Positions 1 to 9,248 of a DNA stretch of 64,000 bases are shown piece after piece (positions within the stretch are counted from its first letter, which is position 1; the number at the start of each line of letters is the position of its first letter). The DNA comes from Acidobacteriota bacterium (lineage in GTDB: Bacteria > Acidobacteriota > Holophagae > Acanthopleuribacterales > Acanthopleuribacteraceae). Below the pieces are notes generated by a model that worked only from the letters and a program-made list of their open reading frames with translations, did no database searches and had not been told where the DNA came from. The position numbers were made by a program, and so were the translations under genes. The DNA lies in the NCBI GenBank assembly GCA_030066195.1, contig JASJCB010000014.1, positions 1 through 64,000 of the forward strand, written 5' to 3'.

Positions 1-194
1 AGGGGCAGTTGGAGGTAGAGGGGACGCGAACCGACCGGGCTGCTGAGGCGCAGTCTGGGCATCCCCTTGCGGGCGGGAGGCAGGCCCTCGAAGAACCGCG
101 CGGCGGAGATGATGCGCCGTTCGAAACGAGGTCGAATCATATGCAGTAAAACAAGACCCGCCGTCAGGGCGGCAACCAACCATAGCGCCATCAT
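1..194 (-). CDS. BatA-like membrane protein, N-terminal part only
   Basis: The reading frame runs off the left edge, so only about 64 N-terminal residues are visible. It opens with two ATG codons behind an AAGGA ribosome-binding site four bases away. The first 20 residues form a membrane segment (MALWLVAALTAGLVLLHMIR). A basic stretch and a FFEGLPPARKG segment follow, which resembles the N-terminal domain of BatA/aerotolerance proteins (membrane helix, arginine-rich turn, then a short 'FLE-LP' motif). If so, it is a second, BatA-like gene outside the main Bat operon at 4451-12472. The VWA domain that would confirm this lies outside the window. Confidence 0.5.
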   Translation of the reverse strand, partial: MMALWLVAALTAGLVLLHMIRPRFERRIISAARFFEGLPPARKGMPRLRLSSPVGSRPLYLQLP

Positions 195-491
195 TAGTCC
201 TTCATGCTTCGGCAAGCCGCACTGAGATACCCCGACCGACGTGGGGGGCGACTCAGTTTGGAGCCATACTCCGGCTAACCTTACTTGGGATATAGCTTAG
301 CAGAAAAAAACGGCATTCCGCCTTTGGTTTTCTGGAAACCTTGCCTGGCAGTACCGGCATAATCCGTTTATTTCAATGCGGATGTATTACAGGAAGCAGC
401 TTTACCCCATCTAACCCCATTTGGAGTATAGCCGGGCCTCAAAAACTGGCAGTTTCCGGGTTACAAATACGGCTTATGGTACCGGTTATCC
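195..491. other. Intergenic stretch without a recognisable gene
   Basis: About 300 bases between two minus-strand genes. Short frames here have no family resemblance and no ribosome-binding site. A run of seven A on the plus strand (about 304-310) lies next to a weak GC-rich inverted repeat. Read on the minus strand this gives a poor hairpin followed by T7, which could end transcription of the ATP-grasp gene. The stem is only about 3 bp, so I do not call it a terminator. Confidence 0.4.
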
Positions 492-1541
492 CTATAAAGC
501 CCTGGCAACCGGTTCCTCGATAGCCTCGTTGGCTTCCGCGTTGGAGAAATGGTTTTTGAGGTAGGTCAGGGCCTCGCGCAGGCCGATGCAGCGGACGCCC
601 AGTTTGCGGTTGCGTCGGGCGATGTTGTAGATGTGCCGCCAATGGGCGAACATATCCGCGTAAGCTTTGGCGGAACTGATGCCTGGGTCCCAAATGTGCA
701 GCGGCATGCTGGCCGTACCGTTGAGTTCCAGGATGCGGATACCCTCGCCGGTTTCCAGGCTTTCCAGGGATTCGGCCTTCAGGTCCGCGCGTCCCAGGAA
801 GAAACCGGGCACCTGGCCCAGGATCCGGTCGAAGGTCGCGGCTACCTTGTCGTTGATCAGGTTCCTGGAATCGAGGAACTGGGTGCCGCGACCGGATTGG
901 GCGACGAAGTCCAGCAGGAAGGTCTCCCCCTCGGCCAGGACCTCGTCCATGCGGCTGCCCCATTTCTTGCGGTATTTTCTCAGGAACAGGCGCATGCGTT
1001 GGTCTCGGGCCGCCAGTTCCTCCATGGTCGATGTTCCGTCCCCGGTAATCAAGGGCATGCGCTTCAGGGAGATGGAGTTGATGCGACCCTTGTCCTCGCC
1101 GGGATAGCGACAGTACAGCACGCCGATCTCGTAGGGCATGTCCAGGTATTCCTGTAACAGAACGGGGCCCGGGCAGGCCTTAAGGTAGGCCGCCAGTTCC
1201 TCCACCGATCTCACCAACACCACGCCGCGCCCTCGCTCGCCCAGATCGGGTTTGGCCACCATGGGAAATTGGAAACCGGCCCGTTCGGCTTCCGCAGCGG
1301 CCCCGGCGGCGGTTTTGTTCCGGTCTACATGCACGGTGCGCGGCAGGTATTCGGGGGCCACATGCTTCAGGATCTCCGATTTCAGGGTGGTGTCTCCGCC
1401 GTGGTAGGGTGTGATGGGATTACAGGCCGTGTAGAAAAAAGGGGTGCGCGACTTCAGGCTGAGCCAGGCGATGTAGGGAAGAGTAGGGATGTGAAACACC
1501 AGGTACGGCATTTTGGGCGAGGACAGAATTCTTTTGAGCAT
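492..1541 (-). CDS. ATP-grasp domain protein (carboxylate-amine ligase fold)
   Basis: A protein of about 349 residues. The FPMVAKPDLGERGRGVVLV segment is the nucleotide-binding lysine and glycine-rich loop of ATP-grasp enzymes. LLQEYLD follows, and near the C-terminus RADLKAESLES and ILELNGTASMP supply the acidic residues and Asn expected for Mg-ATP binding. The overall plan is like D-Ala-D-Ala ligases, but the specific substrate cannot be read from the sequence. The open frame extends 55 codons further upstream. I chose the ATG at 1541 because AAGGGAT precedes it and the upstream residues look like non-coding translation. It stands alone on the minus strand, back to back with hppD. Confidence 0.75.
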   Translation of the reverse strand: MLKRILSSPKMPYLVFHIPTLPYIAWLSLKSRTPFFYTACNPITPYHGGDTTLKSEILKHVAPEYLPRTVHVDRNKTAAGAAAEAERAGFQFPMVAKPDLGERGRGVVLVRSVEELAAYLKACPGPVLLQEYLDMPYEIGVLYCRYPGEDKGRINSISLKRMPLITGDGTSTMEELAARDQRMRLFLRKYRKKWGSRMDEVLAEGETFLLDFVAQSGRGTQFLDSRNLINDKVAATFDRILGQVPGFFLGRADLKAESLESLETGEGIRILELNGTASMPLHIWDPGISSAKAYADMFAHWRHIYNIARRNRKLGVRCIGLREALTYLKNHFSNAEANEAIEEPVARAL

Positions 1542-1686
1542 GATCCCTTTTTCCGTGAAGGTTCTAAAAAACGGCTCAGTCAGGCTGCGCGCCGTCACGC
1601 TCCTAGATTGTAAGGGTTTTGTGAGGAAATGCAATCGGTGAATCGAAGGTCCCGGGGACTCGACGCGTCCCCGGCCAAACCGGCCT

Positions 1687-1714
1687 TTGGTTTCCCGGTA
1701 TTTCAATTTATACT
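1687..1714 (+). promoter_or_regulatory. Candidate sigma-70 promoter for hppD
   Basis: TTGGTT (1687-1692) and TATACT (1709-1714) are separated by 16 bases, about 30 bases upstream of the hppD start. The -10 box is good and the -35 box moderate. Called by eye only. Confidence 0.35.
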
Positions 1715-1744
1715 ATTCGATGATCAGCCGGGAGGATTTCGACG

Positions 1745-2851
1745 ATGCTGCAAGATATTACCTATGCTTATATCGAATTCTATGTAGGCATGGCCAAAAT
1801 GGTCGCCTACTGGCATGTGAAAGCCCTCGGTTTCGAGTTGGTCGCCTACCGCGGTCCGGAAACCGGTGATCCCGATAAGGTCTCCTTCCTGGTCGCCAAA
1901 AACGGCATCAACCTGGTCATCACCTCGGCGGCGACGCCCGCGTGTTACGAGGTCCTGTCCTTTGTCGACCGCCACGGCAACGGCGTTAAACGCATCGCCT
2001 ACCGGGTGGAGAATGTGGAGGAAGCCTACCGCCGAGCCATTGCCGCCGGCGGCGTTCCCCGCCAGGACCCCAAAGTCACGGAAAACGAAAACGGCAGGGT
2101 TGTCGAGGCCGCCATTCGCCTTTTCGACCGCAAGGAAATCGCACTTTTCGACGGCAGTCAGTACAACGGAATCTTCAAACCCGGATACGAACCCCTGAGC
2201 ATCAAGGGTTTCGAACCCGATTTCGACAACGGCTTCCTGGCCGTTGACCACATTGCCTACGGCGTGCACATCAACGAAATGGATTATTGGGTGACCTATT
2301 TCCAAAAAATCTTCGGCGGCGAAGTCATTCAGAAGTTGGAGAGCGGCGATGTGATCACCGAGTATTCCGGCCTGCTGTTGAAACTGCTCAGCACAAATAA
2401 CGGTCTCATCAACAACGTGTTCGTGGAGCCCGAGAACCACGAGCGCCCCTCCCAGGTTCAGGAGTACCTGGAGCACTATTACGGCTCCGGTATCCAACAC
2501 ATGGCTTTCTCCACGGCGGATATCTTCACCACCCTGAAAGCCATGCGTCGCAGCGGCGTGGAATTCGTCCAGTACCCGCCCAGTTATTTCGAGATGTTGG
2601 AGGAAGAATCGGATATTCCCGCCGACCTGTTTGAAAAAATCCGTGAACACAACGTACTCTGCGATGCCCAGAACGGCTCCTACCTGTTCCAGACATTCAC
2701 CAAACCGTTCGGCGACCGGCCGACTTTCTTCTTCGAAATCATCCAACGCACCGGCGACTACGTGGGGTTTGCCCTGGACAACATCGGCCAGTTGTTCCGT
2801 GCGGTAGAACGGGAACAGTCCAAGCGTATCGAGGGCGGTGAAAAACCGTGA
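1745..2851 (+). CDS. hppD: 4-hydroxyphenylpyruvate dioxygenase family protein
   Basis: 368 residues, the normal length for this family of Fe(II) dioxygenases, which convert 4-hydroxyphenylpyruvate to homogentisate in tyrosine breakdown. The metal triad is present: His169 in VDHIAYGV, His252 in GIQHMAFST, and Glu331 in FFFEIIQR. The family's TKPFGDRPTFFFEIIQR block is intact. The C-terminal substrate-closing helix reads GFALDNIGQLF where classical enzymes have roughly GFGKGNFKALF. A hydroxymandelate-synthase-like or other altered activity is therefore not excluded. Start ATG at 1745 follows GGAGG. The stop overlaps the next gene's GTG (GTGA), so the two genes are translationally coupled. Confidence 0.85.
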   Translation: MLQDITYAYIEFYVGMAKMVAYWHVKALGFELVAYRGPETGDPDKVSFLVAKNGINLVITSAATPACYEVLSFVDRHGNGVKRIAYRVENVEEAYRRAIAAGGVPRQDPKVTENENGRVVEAAIRLFDRKEIALFDGSQYNGIFKPGYEPLSIKGFEPDFDNGFLAVDHIAYGVHINEMDYWVTYFQKIFGGEVIQKLESGDVITEYSGLLLKLLSTNNGLINNVFVEPENHERPSQVQEYLEHYYGSGIQHMAFSTADIFTTLKAMRRSGVEFVQYPPSYFEMLEEESDIPADLFEKIREHNVLCDAQNGSYLFQTFTKPFGDRPTFFFEIIQRTGDYVGFALDNIGQLFRAVEREQSKRIEGGEKP

Positions 2852-4251
2852 CCAACCTGCTCGAGCGCCTGACGCGATTGCGACCTCTCTTGGAAGAAAT
2901 CATGGGGGGAACCGGAATCACCGCCGACCCCGACATGCTGGAAGCCTTTGCCTCCGACGAAACCGGCGAATTCCACTGTCCGCCGGACCTGGCCGTCAAA
3001 CCGGAAACGCCGGCCCAGGTCGCCGCGATTATGAAGGCATGCAACCGGCTGAAAGTCCCCGTGGTCCCGCGCGGCGGCGGCAGCGGCGTCAGCGGCGGCG
3101 CCCTGGCCGTTCAAGGCGGCGTGGTGCTGTGCCTGGAAAAGCTGAACCGCATCCTGAATATCGACAAGCGCAATATGACCGTTACGGTAGAGACCGGCGC
3201 GATCACCGGCGAACTGCAAGAGCAACTGCTGGCACAGGGCCTGTGCCTGCCGCCGGACCCGGGTTCCAAGGACTGGTGCCAGGTGGGGGGTAACCTGGCC
3301 GAAGCCGCCGCCGGCCCCAAATCGGTCAAGTACGGCGCTTTTCGAGACTACGTGCTGAACCTGGAGGTGGTCCTGCCCGACGGCGAGGTTTTCTGGACCG
3401 GCGCCGATGTGCGTAAATATGCCTGCGGATACAACCTGACCCAACTGATGCTGGGCAGCGAGGGCACCCTGGGCATCATCACCAAAGTGGTCTTCCGCCT
3501 CATCGCCGCGCCCACCGAGTCGTTGGTCATGCGCCTGGCCTTTCCCGACCTGCAAAGCGCCGCCGAGATGGTCTGTCGTCTCTTCGAGGAGGGTTTGGCA
3601 CCCTCGGAGGTCGAACTGCTGGAACGGGACGGCATCCGCCGTGCGGCCCCATTCTGCGGGGAACAGATCGACGACGCGATCGCGGCCCTGCTCTGGGTGG
3701 GTTTCGACGGCAGGGACGCGGACAAACTCTTCGAGGACGCCGAACGCGCCGCCGAGTTGGCCGAGTCCCTGGGCATCGAGGATGCGGAGATCGCCCAGGA
3801 CGCGGTGCAGGCGGATCGCCTGTGGACCTACCGCCGCAAGATCGGCGAGGCCGTCATCGAGACCACCTCATTCCGCGATGTGGACATCAGTTTCCCGCGA
3901 GGCGCCCTGGCCGATATCATCACCGGCGTCAAGGAAATCGGCGCGCAATACGGCTTCAACACGGTCTGTTTCGGGCACGTGGGCGACGGCAACATGCACG
4001 TCCAGGTCCTCCGCGAGGAACTGGATGAGGCAACCTGGAACGGTCCGGTCAGTGAGGGCATCGGCAAGATCTACCAACTGGCGATCGACCGCGGCGGCGC
4101 GCTTTCCGGGGAACACGGCATCGGCCTTATCCTGCCGCCCCACCTGGGCAAAATGTTTTCCCCGGCGCATCTGAACCTGATGCGCGCGATCAAAAAGAGT
4201 TTCGATCCCGAAAACATCCTCAATCCGGGTAAGATGTTCCTCGAACTTTGA
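2848..4251 (+). CDS. FAD-binding oxidase, GlcD / D-lactate dehydrogenase type
   Basis: 467 residues of the FAD-linked oxidase family (FAD_binding_4 plus FAD-oxidase C-terminal domain) that oxidises 2-hydroxy acids such as glycolate or D-lactate. The FAD phosphate-binding stretch VVPRGGGSGVSGG lies near residue 75. The family blocks LGSEGTLGIIT and, towards the end, FGHVGDGNMHV and SGEHGIG are all present. Starts at GTG 2848 inside the hppD stop, with GAGGGCGG upstream. Because it is coupled to hppD, 4-hydroxyphenyllactate or hydroxymandelate are plausible substrates, but that is inference. The glcE/glcF partner subunits are not adjacent. Confidence 0.85.
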   Translation: MTNLLERLTRLRPLLEEIMGGTGITADPDMLEAFASDETGEFHCPPDLAVKPETPAQVAAIMKACNRLKVPVVPRGGGSGVSGGALAVQGGVVLCLEKLNRILNIDKRNMTVTVETGAITGELQEQLLAQGLCLPPDPGSKDWCQVGGNLAEAAAGPKSVKYGAFRDYVLNLEVVLPDGEVFWTGADVRKYACGYNLTQLMLGSEGTLGIITKVVFRLIAAPTESLVMRLAFPDLQSAAEMVCRLFEEGLAPSEVELLERDGIRRAAPFCGEQIDDAIAALLWVGFDGRDADKLFEDAERAAELAESLGIEDAEIAQDAVQADRLWTYRRKIGEAVIETTSFRDVDISFPRGALADIITGVKEIGAQYGFNTVCFGHVGDGNMHVQVLREELDEATWNGPVSEGIGKIYQLAIDRGGALSGEHGIGLILPPHLGKMFSPAHLNLMRAIKKSFDPENILNPGKMFLEL

Positions 4252-4272
4252 GGCCCGGTCAAACCGGCGCGC

Positions 4273-4295
4273 CGCGTCAAAATGACGCGCTTTTT
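4273..4295 (+). terminator. Rho-independent terminator after the hppD operon
   Basis: A 7-bp perfect stem (CGCGTCA/TGACGCG) with an AAA loop is followed by CTTTTT, 22 bases after the oxidase stop codon. Confidence 0.75.
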
Positions 4296-4317
4296 CCCCA
4301 TTTGGGCAATACGTCGA

Positions 4318-4346
4318 TTGCTTTCCACGCAGGCGCCACCTAGAAT
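4318..4346 (+). promoter_or_regulatory. Candidate promoter of the Bat operon
   Basis: TTGCTT (4318-4323) and TAGAAT (4341-4346) with 17-base spacing lie about 105 bases upstream of moxR. An imperfect hairpin with one bulge (about 4353-4375) would sit at the very 5' end of the transcript. Called by eye. Confidence 0.4.
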
Positions 4347-4450
4347 AGTTGAGCTTTCTCCTTGTGGGGAGAAGCGTTGCAAAGCTGGTATCGTTTTTGC
4401 CTCTTGCCAGGTCGGACTGCTATGTCTGAAGGATTGGGAGTGAATCGCGA

Positions 4451-5443
<993 letters not shown>

Positions 5444-5445
5444 CC

Positions 5446-6321
5446 GTGCTCACCAAGGATATCATCCGGCAGGTTCAGCGGATCGAGATCAAGACCCGCA
5501 AGATTGTCGACGAGAACCTGGCCGGTCAGTACCACTCTACCTTCAAAGGCCAGGGCATGGAGTTCGATGAGGTTCGCGCTTATCAAGCCGGGGATGACAT
5601 TCGCGCGATCGACTGGAATGTGACGGCGCGGGCCGGCGAGCCCTATATCAAGAAGTTCGTGGAAGAACGCGAACTGACCGTGATGATCCTGGTGGACATG
5701 TCCGGCTCGCAGGAGTTCGGCTCCGGCGACAAAACCAAGCGCAACGTGGCCGCGGAACTGACCGCGTTATTCGCCTTCTCCGCCATCCGCAATCAGGACA
5801 AGGTGGGTTGCCTCATCTTCACCGACGAGGTCGAGCTTTACATCAAGCCCAAAAAGGGCAAGAAGCACGTCCTGCGCCTGATTCGAGAGATCCTGGCTTT
5901 CGAGCCCCACGGCATCAAAACCGACATTGCGGGCGCCCTGCGTTACTTCTCGCAGGTGGAGAAGCGCAAAGCCGTGGTCTTCCTGATCAGCGACTTTATG
6001 GACAAGGATTACCTGAAGCCCCTGCAACTGGTGGGCAGTAAACACGACCTGATCGCGGTGCCCATTACCGACCCGCGCGAACTGGACCCGCCCGAATCGG
6101 GACTGTACGTTCTGGAAGACGGCGAGTCCGGTCGCGAGGTCTACGTGGATTTCGGTAACAAGCGCGTGCGCAACGCCTATATGCTACGCGCCAGAACCAT
6201 GACCGAGGCGGTGGTTCGCGATTTCCGCCGCTCGCAGGTGGACTTCATTCCCATCGAATGCGGCAGCCCGTACGACAAATCGATCATCACCTTTTTCAAG
6301 ATGAGGGAGTTGCGACGGTGA
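5446..6321 (+). CDS. DUF58 / degenerate VWA protein of the Bat operon
   Basis: 291 residues. The DUF58 signature with DEVRAYQAGDDIRAIDWN lies near residues 41-58, followed by a VWA-like fold with a metal-site motif starting at Asp84 (DMSGS). Proteins of this type are standard partners of MoxR ATPases. GTG start at 5446, with GAGGTG eight bases upstream overlapping the end of moxR. Its stop overlaps the next start (GTGA). Confidence 0.9.
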   Translation: MLTKDIIRQVQRIEIKTRKIVDENLAGQYHSTFKGQGMEFDEVRAYQAGDDIRAIDWNVTARAGEPYIKKFVEERELTVMILVDMSGSQEFGSGDKTKRNVAAELTALFAFSAIRNQDKVGCLIFTDEVELYIKPKKGKKHVLRLIREILAFEPHGIKTDIAGALRYFSQVEKRKAVVFLISDFMDKDYLKPLQLVGSKHDLIAVPITDPRELDPPESGLYVLEDGESGREVYVDFGNKRVRNAYMLRARTMTEAVVRDFRRSQVDFIPIECGSPYDKSIITFFKMRELRR

Positions 6322-7274
6322 CGTTCAGAATACTCTTCATCCTAACAGCCATGACTGCCGTTTTCGGCAGCGATCCCAGCATTATCGCGGAGACCGATAA
6401 CCGCGAGGCCTACCTGGGCGACGCGGTGGTGGTGCGTTCGGTGGCCAAATACGATTCCGCCGAGTGGACCTCCGTCGTACCCGCCGAATCCTATAGCGAC
6501 AAGTTGGACAAGGCCACCGTTTTGGGCCACGACGTGGGCGAACCGGTGAAGCCCGAAGGCGTCGACCTGGTCACGCTCACGCAAACCATCCGCCTGGCCT
6601 GGTACGAATTGGGCGAGTTCAAGGTGCCGCCTCTCAAATGGGTCGGTACACGGCCCGACGGAAGTCTGGAGACTTTTGAAACGCCCGAGTTGAATATTGA
6701 AATCATCGCCATGCTGGAGGAAGGCGACGAGCAAATGGCCGGTCAGAAGGATCAGGTCGACCTGGAGCGCCCGCCGCTTTGGCCCTGGATCGTCGGCGCC
6801 CTGCTGCTCATCGTCCTGGTCGTTTTTCTGATCCGCACTATTTTGCGCCGCATGCAGAAACCGCCCGCGCCCAAGCCCGAAATCGTGATCCCGCCCTACG
6901 AGGAGGCACTGCAACGCCTGGAAGACCTGACCCACGGCAGCATGTTGAAGGAAGGCCGGGTGAAGGATTTCTACGTGGCCATCAACAGTATCGTGCGCCG
7001 TTACTACGCCCGCCTGTACAACATCCACGCCGAGGAAATGACCTCCTTCGAACTGGACGATTGGATGACGAACAACGGTTCCCTTCCCGCCGCTACGCCC
7101 GAATTGAACCGCGAGTTCCAAGATGCCTGCGACCGGGTTAAGTTCGCCAAATACGATCCCGTGGAAGCGGAGAACCGCGAGGTGGTCAACCGTGCCTACC
7201 AACTGGTGGAGATGCTGCGCCCCAAACCGCAACCTCAATCTCCGACGGAGGTGACCGATGTGGCGGCTGGCTGA
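6318..7274 (+). CDS. Bat operon membrane protein, single-span
   Basis: About 318 residues starting at the GTG that overlaps the DUF58 stop, with GAGGGAG just upstream; the frame is open further upstream but that part overlaps DUF58. It has a hydrophobic N-terminal signal peptide, an extracytoplasmic beta-rich domain of about 130 residues, then a transmembrane helix (PWIVGALLLIVLVVFLI). A cytoplasmic helical domain of about 140 residues with YYARLYNIHAEEMTSFEL follows. This layout matches the unnamed membrane protein commonly found between DUF58 and batA, which resembles a short BatD with a DUF4381-like tail. Function unknown; probably an adaptor in the Bat complex. Confidence 0.75.
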   Translation: MTFRILFILTAMTAVFGSDPSIIAETDNREAYLGDAVVVRSVAKYDSAEWTSVVPAESYSDKLDKATVLGHDVGEPVKPEGVDLVTLTQTIRLAWYELGEFKVPPLKWVGTRPDGSLETFETPELNIEIIAMLEEGDEQMAGQKDQVDLERPPLWPWIVGALLLIVLVVFLIRTILRRMQKPPAPKPEIVIPPYEEALQRLEDLTHGSMLKEGRVKDFYVAINSIVRRYYARLYNIHAEEMTSFELDDWMTNNGSLPAATPELNREFQDACDRVKFAKYDPVEAENREVVNRAYQLVEMLRPKPQPQSPTEVTDVAAG

Positions 7275-8217
7275 TCCCTGGTACCTGTTACTGCTCATCC
7301 TGCCCTTCGGGCTGTTGGCGCTGCACTTGTGGAGCCGCAAGCGCGGTCGCGATTCGCTGCTGTTCAGCGGCGGTCCCTTCCTGGAGGGTCTGCCGCTCAG
7401 TTGGCGCGCCGTCATTGCGCCCCATCTTCACTGGTTACGTTATCCCGGACTCATCCTGCTGGTCATCGCCCTGTCCCGGCCCCAAAGCGGCGATTTCCGC
7501 CAGGAGATCGATACCTTCGGGGTCGATATCATGTTGGTTTTGGATGTTTCCGGCACCATGGCCATGAAGGACATGATGATCCAGGGCAGGCCCGTCAATC
7601 GCCTGACCGCGGCACGCACCGTCATGGCAGATTTCATCGACGGCAGACAGAACGATCGCATCGGCCTGATTGCTTTCGCCACCCACAGTCTCACCCGTTG
7701 TCCACTGACCGTGGATTACGATCTGCTGATGCTTTCTCTGCGCGATACCGACCTGAACCTTTTCCCCCGCGATCAGCAGAGCACGGCCATCGGCAACGCC
7801 CTGGCTACCGGCGTGGCGCGCTTACAGGAATCGGACGCCCGTTCCCGGATTATCGTCCTGCTTACCGACGGCCAGAACAATGCCGGTAACATCGCCCCGC
7901 AAACCGCGGCAGAGATTGCCAAGTCCGAAGGTATTCGCATCTACACCATCGGTTTCGGTTCCGAGCAGCGCACCGACGTGGACCTGGCCGCCTTGGAAGA
8001 CATCGCCGGAAGCACCGGCGGTCGCTCCTTCCGCGCGGTTTCCAAGGAAGACCTGCAACGCGTCTACGAATTCATCGACGAGTTGGAGAAAAGCGAGGTC
8101 AAGGTACGTAACTATGAACTGTGGAACGAGTGGTTCCAGTGGTTCCTCTGGTCCGGTTGCGCGCTGCTGTTTGTGGAAATACTCTTCAGTCAGGTTATTT
8201 GCAGGAAGGTGCCATGA
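7258..8217 (+). CDS. batA: BatA, VWA-domain membrane protein
   Basis: 319 residues: an N-terminal membrane segment, a second segment near residue 65 (GLILLVIALSRPQ), a VWA domain, and a C-terminal helix (WFQWFLWSGCALLFVEILF). The metal-ion site reads D96-V-S98-G-T100, that is DxSxT where BatA proteins normally have DxSxS; Thr can still ligate a metal. GGAGGTG precedes the ATG, and the gene overlaps the previous one by 17 bases. Bat proteins support oxidative-stress tolerance and envelope integrity in Bacteroides, Francisella and Leptospira. Confidence 0.88.
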   Translation: MWRLADPWYLLLLILPFGLLALHLWSRKRGRDSLLFSGGPFLEGLPLSWRAVIAPHLHWLRYPGLILLVIALSRPQSGDFRQEIDTFGVDIMLVLDVSGTMAMKDMMIQGRPVNRLTAARTVMADFIDGRQNDRIGLIAFATHSLTRCPLTVDYDLLMLSLRDTDLNLFPRDQQSTAIGNALATGVARLQESDARSRIIVLLTDGQNNAGNIAPQTAAEIAKSEGIRIYTIGFGSEQRTDVDLAALEDIAGSTGGRSFRAVSKEDLQRVYEFIDELEKSEVKVRNYELWNEWFQWFLWSGCALLFVEILFSQVICRKVP

Positions 8218-9248
8218 CATTCGCCAATCCCGATATCCTGTTTTTTCTGGCCCTGGCGCCCCTGCTCATCCTCATGTTCGTGTTGGCTGAGAAGAAGCGT
8301 CGCCGCCAGGTGAATGCCATGTCGCTGCAAGAAAAACCCGGGATGGTCATGGGCGCCGGTTTCGAACGTCGCCTGGCTTTTCTCGTGCTGCTGTGCCTTG
8401 GCGTTATCCTGATGATCGGCGCGGCGGCAAGACCCCAGTGGGGTGCTCGCATGGAAGACGTCACCGCGCGCGGGATCGACGTGCTGATTGCGGTCGATGT
8501 TTCCGAGAGTATGCGCGCTGAGGACGTCTCGCCCAGCCGCATCGACAAGGCCCGCCAACAGGTCAACAAGTTCCTGGAACTGCTGGGCGGCGATCGCGTC
8601 AGCCTGATCGGCTTCGCGGGCAGCGCCTATCCCTTCGTGCCCTTCACCGTGGACTACGGCGCCTTCAAGTTGTTCCTCAACAGCCTGGAACCGGGCAGCA
8701 TCGAGGACGCGGGCACCGACGTGGCCAAGGCCATCGACCTGGCGATCGAGGTCTTCGACCGCACCGGCAGCAACGCGGCTCGGGTACTGGTCATCTTTTC
8801 AGACGGCGAAACCCACGAGGAAGATCCCATTCCCGCCGCCAAACGGGCGGCCGACGCCAATATCCAGATCTTTACCGTGGGCGTGGGCAACGCGAGCAAG
8901 GCCGGTGACCGCATCCCGGTAGGCGAGGAGAACGGCAAGACCCTCTATAAAGTAGACCAACAGGGTAACCTGGTGATCACGCGCCTGGACGAGGAAACCC
9001 TGACCTCCGTGGCCCAAATGGCGGGCGGCGACTACTACCGCGTCTCGGAGGCGGGCACCGAACTGGTGCAGATCTACAAGCGCTTGGAACGACAACAGGA
9101 AGAGGAGTTTGCCTCGCGAGCCTTCCGCCTGAAGGAAGACCGGTTTCAAATCCCGCTGCTGGTTGCGGTATTATTATTGGCGGTTGCCTACAGCCTGGGT
9201 ACCCGCTCGTTCAAGAAAATGCGGCGAACGCAAGGAGTGAACTCATGA
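8214..9248 (+). CDS. batB: BatB, VWA-domain membrane protein
   Basis: 344 residues from the ATG in the ATGA overlap with batA, with AGGAAGG upstream; the longer frame inside batA is not used. Two N-terminal membrane segments precede a VWA domain with a canonical metal site D95-V-S97-E-S99 and the VIFSDGETHEED strand. A C-terminal membrane helix ends the protein. The typical BatB arrangement, paired with BatA. Confidence 0.9.
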   Translation: MTFANPDILFFLALAPLLILMFVLAEKKRRRQVNAMSLQEKPGMVMGAGFERRLAFLVLLCLGVILMIGAAARPQWGARMEDVTARGIDVLIAVDVSESMRAEDVSPSRIDKARQQVNKFLELLGGDRVSLIGFAGSAYPFVPFTVDYGAFKLFLNSLEPGSIEDAGTDVAKAIDLAIEVFDRTGSNAARVLVIFSDGETHEEDPIPAAKRAADANIQIFTVGVGNASKAGDRIPVGEENGKTLYKVDQQGNLVITRLDEETLTSVAQMAGGDYYRVSEAGTELVQIYKRLERQQEEEFASRAFRLKEDRFQIPLLVAVLLLAVAYSLGTRSFKKMRRTQGVNS

